A stretch of DNA of 20,312 nucleotides from a virus. The position numbers and the translations under genes were made by a program. The notes beneath the pieces were generated by a model. That model did no database searches. It was not told the DNA's origin and worked only from the letters and a program-made list of their open reading frames with translations. Location: IMG/VR virus record IMGVR_UViG_3300025450_000157, positions 1-20,312 of that record; one strand, given 5' to 3'. This document shows, piece by piece, positions 13,976 through 19,696 of this stretch (positions within the stretch are counted from its first letter, which is position 1; each line of letters begins with the position of its first letter).

Positions 13976-14293
13976 ATGCGCTCAAAATACCTCAAACTGC
14001 TCAACCTTGACTACCTCGACCTATATAACCTTGTTAGAGGAACAGACTTCGAAAACTACACTAAGGTACGCAATGCAATTCACGAGGAGTTAAAACTGCA
14101 TAACATTACGCCAACATATTTCAACGTGTTCTGGTCAAATGCACTGAAGGAGATGCAAAAGCAATTCAAGTACAAGCCGCCATATAGCCAATGCCCAAAT
14201 GCTCTGCGTGCTGCTAAGAAACGAGAAGTACTCAAAGCCCACTTCAAGCAACTCTATAGGAAACTTAACAATGCTAAGCCAATGGATAAGTGA
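13976..14293 (+). CDS. Small basic protein of unknown function
   Basis: This is a 105-residue basic protein, rich in Lys, Tyr and Leu, starting MRSKYLKLLNLDYLDLYNLV. The C-terminal half (PNALRAAKKREVLKAHFKQL) is a charged helix. AGGA lies 6 bases before the ATG. No family is recognised. It has its own promoter on the left and stands before the first strong early promoter, so it may be a short monocistronic unit. A nucleic-acid-binding role would suit its charge but is speculative. Confidence 0.65.
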   Translation: MRSKYLKLLNLDYLDLYNLVRGTDFENYTKVRNAIHEELKLHNITPTYFNVFWSNALKEMQKQFKYKPPYSQCPNALRAAKKREVLKAHFKQLYRKLNNAKPMDK

Positions 14294-14314
14294 ACCATCA
14301 ACAAGGCTATTTAC

Positions 14315-14343
14315 TTGACATTGTACAGTTTTTATGATATAAT
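14315..14343 (+). promoter_or_regulatory. Consensus sigma70 promoter (early operon 1)
   Basis: TTGACA (14315-14320), a 17-base spacer and TATAAT (14338-14343) are all perfect consensus, with an extended TGA before the -10. It should be read by the host RNA polymerase without help, which fits early expression. The upstream and spacer bases are nearly the same as in the promoter at 16338-16366. Confidence 0.93.
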
Positions 14344-14401
14344 AGAAGGGTAGGGCAAAGTTATATAACATTACGCCAGTAAGCACAGCAAATGCAGCGA
14401 C

Positions 14402-14419
14402 AAATAACAAATGTTATTT
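14402..14419. repeat. Palindromic operator-like repeat, copy C
   Basis: AAATAACAAATGTTATTT, identical to the cores of copies A and B. It starts 58 bases after the -10 of the promoter and ends 15 bases before the ATG at 14435, just left of the ribosome site. A bound protein here could block elongation or initiation of translation-coupled transcription. Confidence 0.75.
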
Positions 14420-14434
14420 TTCAGGGAGAACGAC

Positions 14435-14650
14435 ATGCACAACGAGGACATCAAGTACTTATGTAACAAATGTTATGGAGGTTATGTACCTTTAGGGCGG
14501 CATCGTCTGGGCTACACAACATGCTTACCATGCGGTGACTTGCAAGCTAAACAAGTTAAACACACCATAGCACCTATTAACAAAAGCAACTATATGCACA
14601 TCAGCGACATGAGTATGCTCAAACAACTTAACCCTAAGAGGACAATGTGA
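14435..14650 (+). CDS. Small zinc-ribbon protein
   Basis: This is a 71-residue protein from the ATG at 14435, chosen because AGGGAG lies about 7 bases upstream; an in-frame ATG at 14411 falls inside the operator palindrome. CNKC near the N-terminus and CLPC 17 residues later form a four-cysteine zinc site (YLCNKCYGGYVPLGRHRLGY between). The C-terminus (HTIAPINKSNYMHISDMSML and QLNPKRT) is of a type I recall in small phage zinc-finger proteins of unknown role. It is the first gene of early operon 1. Nucleic-acid or protein binding is likely, with the partner unknown. Confidence 0.75.
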   Translation: MHNEDIKYLCNKCYGGYVPLGRHRLGYTTCLPCGDLQAKQVKHTIAPINKSNYMHISDMSMLKQLNPKRTM

Positions 14651-14817
14651 TGGACTGGACTGAGAGTAACAATATGACAAACGACTTTGAGAGAATTGAA
14701 CTGGCGTTCGACATACTGGCGGGTTGCGAAGTGATGGAGGAGTTTGAAGATTCACTCTGGATAAAGATAGATAAAGAATTGTGGAATCAATTCCAAGGAG
14801 TAAGTGATGAAAGTTAA
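14650..14817 (+). CDS. Small acidic protein (55 residues)
   Basis: The ATG overlaps the preceding TGA stop (ATGA), and the frame runs 55 codons to the TAA at 14815-14817, which overlaps the next gene by 11 bases. The protein starts MDWTESNNMTNDFERIELAF and continues DILAGCEVMEEFEDSLW. It is acidic, with four or five aromatic residues, and predicted helical. No family is recognised. The start-stop overlaps on both sides and the absence of any other gene in this stretch support it. A second ATG at codon 9 is a possible alternative start. Confidence 0.6.
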   Translation: MDWTESNNMTNDFERIELAFDILAGCEVMEEFEDSLWIKIDKELWNQFQGVSDES

Positions 14818-15382
14818 CATTGGCAATTACAAAAGTTGGTACGGATGCTATCAGTTAGCTGAAAACCTGCTGTTCTGGAAAGACAAGAACGATGACAAAG
14901 TTATGATGCTAGGCGATTGGTTAGCAGGGGAGAAGAATGATTCATGGTTGCAGAAAGCGTTATTGTGGATAGCCGATAAGCGCAAGCGCACAATCAAGGT
15001 GCATATAGATGAGTGGGATACATGGAGCGCAGACCATACGCTATCTTTAATTATCTTACCCTTACTAAAGCAGTTGAGAGCAACGACAAATGGCGCACCT
15101 TATGTGCAGGACGAGGATGTGCCAGAGGAATTACGCTCAACTAATGCACCCAAACCAGAACAAAGTTATGACGTAGATGATAACCACTTCAAGCGGTGGG
15201 AGTGGGTGCTAGATGAGATGATCTTTGCACATGAGCATATCGTAAGCGACGAGTGGGAGAACGAGTACTACAAAGCAGATGCCCAAGCGGATTGCGACTG
15301 GGATGGGTTAAATGCAATGAATGAGCGTATTAGCAGAGGGCTAATGTTATTTGGTAAATACTACAGGGGGTTATGGGTATGA
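14807..15382 (+). CDS. Conserved phage protein of unknown function
   Basis: This is a 191-residue acidic protein starting at the ATG at 14807, with GGAG 7 bases upstream; a GTG one codon earlier is less well placed. Its core, IKVHIDEWDTWSADHTLSLI followed by PLLKQLRATTNGAPYVQDED and VPEELRS, then FKRWEWVLDEMIFAHEHIV, recalls a protein family common among phages of Gram-negative bacteria. The end (RISRGLMLFGKYYRGLWV) also fits that family. To my knowledge no function has been assigned. It is rich in Trp and acidic residues, with no membrane span. It lies in early operon 1 and overlaps both neighbours. Confidence 0.8.
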   Translation: MKVNIGNYKSWYGCYQLAENLLFWKDKNDDKVMMLGDWLAGEKNDSWLQKALLWIADKRKRTIKVHIDEWDTWSADHTLSLIILPLLKQLRATTNGAPYVQDEDVPEELRSTNAPKPEQSYDVDDNHFKRWEWVLDEMIFAHEHIVSDEWENEYYKADAQADCDWDGLNAMNERISRGLMLFGKYYRGLWV

Positions 15383-15453
15383 TTGACGCAGCGATTCTAT
15401 TTGTGTGTTTGTTATGTGGTATCTGGGCAGTACTTGAAATCATAGGAGATTGA
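15379..15453 (+). CDS. 24-residue membrane micropeptide
   Basis: The ATG overlaps the stop of the previous gene (ATGA), and the frame ends with TGA one base before the next ATG, so it fills the gap exactly. The peptide begins MIDAAILFVCLLCGIWAVLE and is almost wholly hydrophobic, a single membrane span with a charged C-terminus (EIIGD). A G-rich ribosome-site candidate precedes it. Its short length means chance cannot be ruled out, but position and composition favour a real small membrane peptide. Confidence 0.5.
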   Translation: MIDAAILFVCLLCGIWAVLEIIGD

Positions 15454-15454
15454 C

Positions 15455-16324
15455 ATGGGATTCGGTTACGGTTACGCCACTAGGAATAGCGGCATTAGGT
15501 TTATCAATAGTTATGAGCAAGCCCTTGAGCAGTACGAGACTACTGTGCCTATCAGAGGTAGAGGCGATGTGCGTCCGCTTGGACATCGTAGGAGTGTAGA
15601 TAGCTACAAGATAGATAAGCTAGAGAACGGTGACATCAGGTGCTTGTTAGTTACTAGGCCAATGGTTATTTTCCATCCAGACAATACGGTCTCTGTGTAC
15701 CAAGGTTGGGTAGGCACGGGTGCGTGTGCATTTATAGGCGAGGTGTTACGTGGTGTGGGTGCGAGGGTGTTCGATGGGCGCATCGTGCTGTGCATCAGAG
15801 ACAAGGAGTTTAGGTTAGATCCAAAAGAACCGTTCAAACTTAGGCGCAATGAGTCTGGTTACTGGGAGGCGGCAGAGATACCCAAGGCTTATACGTATCA
15901 CATTAGGCGCAAGGAGTATAAGCAAGTCAAACAGAGATACGCAGAGATACGTGACTACGTTATCGGCATGGCTAAGCTGCGGGAGAACGGAGAAGTAACT
16001 TATGAGGAGAAGGTAGAGTTATTCGGTGAAGTGGATTATAAGTACGAAGAAGATGGGACTACCTATAAAAGACTTAATTTACCTAGAGTATCAGTCACTA
16101 GCCCTGAGTGCATAAACTTAATGGTTAAGTGGTTCAACGAGGGGGAGCAGTACAAGGCGTTTGTCTTTACGTATACCTTTACTGGTATGTGGAGAATTCG
16201 GAGTAAAGATATTGCTGATATGTTGGACTCGTTTATCTTAGCTAAGCATAGAGATGAAGTGATTAAGAAGGTAGAGTTACCCGATGGTATGGTACGCAAG
16301 AATAAGTATTCGTATCTATTTTAG
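15455..16324 (+). CDS. Conserved phage protein of unknown function (289 residues)
   Basis: This is a 289-residue basic protein with AGGAG 7 bases before its ATG. The N-terminal third has a repeated strand-like pattern (DVRPLGHRRSVDSYKIDKLE, then DIRCLLVTRPMVIFHPDNTV and YQGWVGTGACAFIGEVL). This resembles hypothetical proteins I recall in several phages that start with a similar 'PLG-RR' block. The C-terminal half is charged (IRRKEYKQVKQRYAEIRDYV). No catalytic motif is recognised. It is the last gene of early operon 1; the next promoter begins 13 bases after its stop, with no terminator between, so read-through into operon 2 is likely. Confidence 0.75.
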   Translation: MGFGYGYATRNSGIRFINSYEQALEQYETTVPIRGRGDVRPLGHRRSVDSYKIDKLENGDIRCLLVTRPMVIFHPDNTVSVYQGWVGTGACAFIGEVLRGVGARVFDGRIVLCIRDKEFRLDPKEPFKLRRNESGYWEAAEIPKAYTYHIRRKEYKQVKQRYAEIRDYVIGMAKLRENGEVTYEEKVELFGEVDYKYEEDGTTYKRLNLPRVSVTSPECINLMVKWFNEGEQYKAFVFTYTFTGMWRIRSKDIADMLDSFILAKHRDEVIKKVELPDGMVRKNKYSYLF

Positions 16325-16337
16325 TTGGCCTATATAC

Positions 16338-16366
16338 TTGACATTGTATAGTTTTTATGTTATACT
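16338..16366 (+). promoter_or_regulatory. Strong sigma70 promoter (early operon 2)
   Basis: TTGACA (16338-16343), 17 bases, then TATACT (16361-16366) with an extended TGT. The spacer TTGTATAGTTTTTATGT differs at two positions from that of the promoter at 14315. The two form a duplicated promoter cassette. Confidence 0.9.
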
Positions 16367-16424
16367 TATCAGGTAAGGCGCAGTTTGTTTGTAGTGCATG
16401 CAGTAAACAAAGTAAACGCAGTAA

Positions 16425-16442
16425 AAATAACAATTGTTATAT
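16425..16442. repeat. Palindromic operator-like repeat, copy D (variant centre)
   Basis: AAATAACAATTGTTATAT contains the perfect 14-bp palindrome ATAACAATTGTTAT (16427-16440). It starts 58 bases after the -10 box, exactly as copy C does, and lies just left of the AAGGA ribosome site of the AAA+ gene. Confidence 0.75.
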
Positions 16443-16461
16443 CTAATCTAAGGAAAACATC

Positions 16462-17529
16462 ATGGCTAATATCGACTTTGGTAAGACCGTAACCCTGCAA
16501 CAAGCAGCACAGTTAATCGCAGCAACCCCTGAGAATCGCTATCTATTACGAGGCGAGCCGGGCATTGGCAAATCATCTCTACTTAAGCAGTTAGGTGCAA
16601 TGTTTCCTGACCATGAGATTGCGTATATCGATGTACCTAATATGGACTTGGGTGACATTGCTATGCCTGTGATTGACCATGAGAGCAAGACAACCGCATA
16701 CTACCCGAACCGCAGATTCAAGATGCACACGGGCAAGCCAGTCATTATTATGCTTGACGAGTTTACCAAGGGCGCACAGCCTGTAGTTAATATGTTGCAT
16801 CCGCTACTGGAGAAGGCTAACCCCCGCTTGGGTGACATCACTTGCAGCCCAGATAACATTGTTTTTATGACGGGCAATATGTCCGGTGACGGTGTGGGTG
16901 ACAACATGAAAGCGCACACTCTTAATCGTGTTGTACCAGTAACAGTACGCAAGCCTAGCGCAGATGAGTGGATCGGTTGGGCTATCGAGCATGAGGTAGC
17001 ACCCGAAGTGTGTGCATGGGTTAAACAATTCCCTCACGCAATGGCGAGTTACATGGACGCAGCATCAGGGGATAACCCTTATATCTTTAACCCTAAGAAA
17101 GTACAGCAAGCGTATGTATCGCCTCGCTCGTTGGAGACTGCATCTAACATTGTTAAGAAGCGTGGCAAGTTAGATGCCGATACTATCATCAATGCTCTTA
17201 CAGGCGCAGTTGGCGAGGCCGCAGCCAGAGATATGCAAGCGTACATCGAGTATTCAGATCAGTTACCTACGTGGGAGTCAATTACGAGTGACCCTAACAA
17301 TGCGCTTATCCCTACGTCAGCCGGTGCATGTGCAATTATGGTATTCGGTGCAATCGCTAAGGTGACTAAAGAATCGATGGATAAGTTTATGCAGTATCTC
17401 GAACGGTTCGAACCAGAGTGGCAAGCATGTTTTGCTATCAATATCGCTAAGACTTCAAGCAAGCAGCAAGTGGCGTTTAGTAGCAAGAAGTTCAGCGACT
17501 GGGTTGCTAAGAACCAAGACTTACTATGA
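16462..17529 (+). CDS. MoxR-type AAA+ ATPase
   Basis: This is a 355-residue AAA+ ATPase. It shows Walker A GEPGIGKS (31-38), Walker B VIIMLDE (94-100, D99 and E100), sensor 1 asparagine in FMTGNMSGD (N139), a likely arginine finger near R156 (HTLNRV) and sensor 2 in SPRSL (R222). MoxR-type ATPases work with VWA-domain partners (CobS-CobT, NorQ-NorD, RavA-ViaA) to remodel or insert metals into target proteins, and such a partner is coded about 350 bases downstream. The C-terminal 130 residues form a helical region with no recognised domain. AAGGA lies 7 bases before the ATG. It is the first gene after the second strong promoter. The phage target is unknown. Confidence 0.9.
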   Translation: MANIDFGKTVTLQQAAQLIAATPENRYLLRGEPGIGKSSLLKQLGAMFPDHEIAYIDVPNMDLGDIAMPVIDHESKTTAYYPNRRFKMHTGKPVIIMLDEFTKGAQPVVNMLHPLLEKANPRLGDITCSPDNIVFMTGNMSGDGVGDNMKAHTLNRVVPVTVRKPSADEWIGWAIEHEVAPEVCAWVKQFPHAMASYMDAASGDNPYIFNPKKVQQAYVSPRSLETASNIVKKRGKLDADTIINALTGAVGEAAARDMQAYIEYSDQLPTWESITSDPNNALIPTSAGACAIMVFGAIAKVTKESMDKFMQYLERFEPEWQACFAINIAKTSSKQQVAFSSKKFSDWVAKNQDLL

Positions 17530-17774
17530 TCGATGACTTAAGGATACGCAAGTATGGGGCGTTGTTCATAGTGGAGTGGTGGGAGGTTAAAGATGCAGGG
17601 AATAGGAAAGCCCTTGTTGCTAAGGCTAACTTCTACTCTGCTATGGACGAGTTAGACGCATTCAGGCAGCACCAACAATTTACGGAAAGACATAATGGAC
17701 ATGACAATAGCGGAGTGGTTTCTACTGATATGGGCGCTAGTGATGACGTACCTATGGAGAATAACAATTGTTAG
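17526..17774 (+). CDS. Small protein of unknown function (82 residues)
   Basis: The start overlaps the stop of the AAA+ gene (ATGA), indicating translational coupling. The N-terminal part, IRKYGALFIVEWWEVKDAGN and ANFYSAMDELDAFRQHQQF, looks like a compact alpha/beta protein. The last 25 residues are Asp/Asn/His-rich and disordered-looking, and they overlap the next small frame. The stop codon lies inside a variant palindrome. No family is recognised. Confidence 0.6.
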   Translation: MIDDLRIRKYGALFIVEWWEVKDAGNRKALVAKANFYSAMDELDAFRQHQQFTERHNGHDNSGVVSTDMGASDDVPMENNNC

Positions 17775-17883
17775 ATTCATAGACTTCAGAGATCATACGT
17801 TTCTAACTATTGAGAAATCACTAGAAGGTAAAGGTAAGTTCGTCAAAGTAAGTGAAACAAGTATTACTTTCGAGGAGTTTTGA
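17695..17883 (+). CDS. Small membrane protein (62 residues), overlapping frame
   Basis: The frame starts at ATG 17695 with GGAAAG upstream and ends 1 base before the VWA gene start. It overlaps the preceding gene by 80 bases in another frame. Residues about 6-25 (AEWFLLIWALVMTYLWRITI) form one membrane span, and the rest is charged (FRDHTFLTIEKSLEGKGKF). The stretch from 17775 to 17883 would otherwise be empty in this tightly packed operon, which favours a real gene. The long overlap is unusual, so doubt remains. Confidence 0.5.
   Translation: MDMTIAEWFLLIWALVMTYLWRITIVRFIDFRDHTFLTIEKSLEGKGKFVKVSETSITFEEF
17760..17774. repeat. Palindromic operator-like repeat, copy E (partial)
   Basis: AATAACAATTGTTAG holds the 12-bp palindrome TAACAATTGTTA (17762-17773). 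It matches the centre of copy D but lies inside coding sequence, at a gene end, and lacks the outer arm bases. No promoter was found beside it. Confidence 0.45.
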
Positions 17884-17884
17884 T

Positions 17885-19078
17885 ATGAACGACAAGCAAG
17901 AACGCAGATTGAAAAAGATCAAGATCACGTTGATGCGTAACCCTGAGTTTGCATTGTGGTCGGGCATTATGATGGTCGGCAAGACTCGTGTGGATGATAA
18001 CTTTCCTAGCGCAGCGACTAATGGTAGGGACGAGTGGTACGGGCGCAAGTTTATCGATGGCCTCGATGACAAAGAGTTAGCGTTCGTTGTACTGCATGAG
18101 AATATGCACAAGGCTTATAGGCACTTGACTACGTGGAAGAAACTTAGCGATGAGAACCGCCTCTTAGCCAACGCTGCATGTGACTATGTTATTAACTTGC
18201 AACTCAAAGACTTAGACCCGCACGAGAAAGTAATTGCTATGCCAATGAAGGATGGCAAGGTGTATGGCTTGGTTGATGAACGGTTCCGAGGTATGAACGC
18301 TAAGCAAGTGTTCGACATACTAAAGAAAGAGCAAGGCGAAGGTGGTGATGGCGGTGAAGGTGGTGAAGGTTTTGATGAGCATGACTGGGAGGGTGCAGCC
18401 GAGTTATCCGAGGATGAGAAGCGTGAGTTAGAGCGTGAATTGGACAATGCCCTGCGCTCTGGGCTTATTGCTAACAAGCGTATTGGTAAGGGTAACGGTG
18501 GCATTAACCACGAAGTTGAGGAGATGCTTACACCGCAAGTTGATTGGCGTGAGCAGTTACGGGAGTTTGTCAAGGCTGTATGTAATAACAAGGATGCTTC
18601 ATCATGGCGACGAGTGAACAGACGATTTTTATCAGGCGACGTATATATGCCTACGATGATTGGGGAAAAGGTTGGACATATTGCTATCGGCAGAGATACG
18701 TCTGGAAGCATGGGCGGGTCAGAGTTGGCAGCGGCAGCGGCAGAGACTAAGGGTATTGCATCCGAGGTTAGCCCTGAGAAGATCGACATGATCGATTGGG
18801 ATTCATCAGTTGAGAAGCATGAAGTGTATGAGGGTAACGCAGTAACCAGTATCGAAGCGGGCAAGATGCGTGGCGGTGGTGGTACTGACCCTCGTTGTAT
18901 GGCGGAATATCTCAAGGCGCAAGCAATAAAGCCTGAGTGTGTGGTTGTGCTAACAGATGGTTATATCAATGACTGGGGTACTGAGGATGATTGGCAGGGT
19001 GTGCCTGTGTTATGGGCAATCGTTGGTGGTAATAACGTAGTTGCACCGATTGGCAAAACTATTCACGTAAAGGACTGA
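17885..19078 (+). CDS. VWA-domain protein with HExxH metallopeptidase-like domain
   Basis: This is a 397-residue protein with two domains. The N-terminal domain (about 1-145) has VVLHENMHKAYRH (HExxH at H71-E72 and H75) and then ANAACDYVINLQL (D100), as in the peptidase-like domain found with VWA proteins (PF13203/DUF2201 type). A Gly/Glu linker (about 150-170) leads to a C-terminal VWA domain with an intact metal site: DTSGS (271-275), GGGTDP (T334) and VLTDGY (D358). It is the likely partner of the MoxR-type ATPase upstream, as in CobT or NorD systems. The start at 17885 is set by GAGGAG; an earlier in-frame start has no ribosome site. Whether the peptidase site is active is not known. Confidence 0.9.
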   Translation: MNDKQERRLKKIKITLMRNPEFALWSGIMMVGKTRVDDNFPSAATNGRDEWYGRKFIDGLDDKELAFVVLHENMHKAYRHLTTWKKLSDENRLLANAACDYVINLQLKDLDPHEKVIAMPMKDGKVYGLVDERFRGMNAKQVFDILKKEQGEGGDGGEGGEGFDEHDWEGAAELSEDEKRELERELDNALRSGLIANKRIGKGNGGINHEVEEMLTPQVDWREQLREFVKAVCNNKDASSWRRVNRRFLSGDVYMPTMIGEKVGHIAIGRDTSGSMGGSELAAAAAETKGIASEVSPEKIDMIDWDSSVEKHEVYEGNAVTSIEAGKMRGGGGTDPRCMAEYLKAQAIKPECVVVLTDGYINDWGTEDDWQGVPVLWAIVGGNNVVAPIGKTIHVKD

Positions 19079-19079
19079 C

Positions 19080-19241
19080 ATGGATAAGGAACTAGATATA
19101 TGGGATGTGCAATTCCAAGAATTCTGGCATGAGTATGGTTTGACTTTGAAAGATAAGCACGATGCGTACTTTGCGTTTACTGAAGGGTGGCGTAAGGCCG
19201 TTGAGTTAATGATTGAGAAACTGGAGGCACGTTATGGCTAA
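19080..19241 (+). CDS. Small protein of unknown function (53 residues)
   Basis: The frame opens 1 base after the VWA stop with ATG and runs 53 codons to TAA at 19239-19241, overlapping the next gene by 8 bases. The protein (MDKELDIWDVQFQEFWHEYG, then a DKHDAYFAFTEGWRKAVELM helix) is acidic and aromatic-rich. No strong ribosome site is seen, so it may be translated by re-initiation after the VWA gene. No family is recognised. Tight packing on both sides supports a real gene. Confidence 0.6.
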   Translation: MDKELDIWDVQFQEFWHEYGLTLKDKHDAYFAFTEGWRKAVELMIEKLEARYG

Positions 19242-19488
19242 GGCAATCGTAAGTATTGGGTATAGAGAATACATAATGGACTTCAAGGATGCTTGTGCGG
19301 TGGCAGAGATACTTAGTACTGCTGAGTTATACAAGACTAAGTACAACAAAGACGATGGAGGTAACACACACGAAACGCTCCACGCATACCCACAAGATAA
19401 CTCTGATATGGCACATCTTTCAGTTAAGTTAATACCGGATGAGTTGTATCGCATGGCTAAGTTAGCGGGTAAGCCTAAGGATGAATGA
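19234..19488 (+). CDS. Small protein of unknown function (84 residues)
   Basis: The start is the ATG at 19234, with GGAGG 6 bases upstream, a near-ideal ribosome site. The protein starts MAKAIVSIGYREYIMDFKDA and has CAVAEILSTAELYKTKYNK; the second half is hydrophilic (HLSVKLIPDELYRMAKLAG). It looks like a small alpha/beta protein without a recognised motif. It overlaps neighbours on both sides within early operon 2. Confidence 0.7.
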   Translation: MAKAIVSIGYREYIMDFKDACAVAEILSTAELYKTKYNKDDGGNTHETLHAYPQDNSDMAHLSVKLIPDELYRMAKLAGKPKDE

Positions 19489-19679
19489 TGAGAACGGTAC
19501 GCATACTAGGAATTACAAGGGGGGCACTTGACGGGATGTATAACATTGACGCCCATTTATTATTTAGCGGCGGGTATGTGGAGTATTCATTTCCTTGGTA
19601 TTCCAGAGAGGCAATAGATGAGTTAGCAGTACTAAAGCAGTTGCAAAAATATCGTAGAAATATCGTAGTTTTATTTTAA
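19485..19679 (+). CDS. Small protein of unknown function (64 residues)
   Basis: The start ATG overlaps the TGA of the previous gene; a second ATG follows directly and could be used instead. AAGGATGA gives a ribosome site. The protein (MMRTVRILGITRGALDGMYN, then LLFSGGYVEYSFPWYSREAI) is mixed alpha/beta with a basic C-terminus (KQLQKYRRNIVVLF). No family is recognised, and the coupling to neighbours is the main support. Confidence 0.55.
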   Translation: MMRTVRILGITRGALDGMYNIDAHLLFSGGYVEYSFPWYSREAIDELAVLKQLQKYRRNIVVLF

Positions 19680-19696
19680 CCACAGGGAGTTTTACC

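Noticed and set aside
14402-14419. The palindromes as RNA hairpins or terminators
   Set aside because: With a 2-base spacer only a weak AU stem could form, and no U-tract pattern fits; DNA operator is more likely.
14411-14434. Earlier ATG for the zinc-ribbon gene
   Set aside because: It lies inside the palindrome with no ribosome site; the ATG at 14435 has AGGGAG upstream.
18184-18915. Long minus-strand open frame (243 codons) opposite the VWA gene
   Set aside because: It is Ser/Pro-rich, lacks a ribosome site, and lies antisense to a gene with intact VWA and HExxH motifs.
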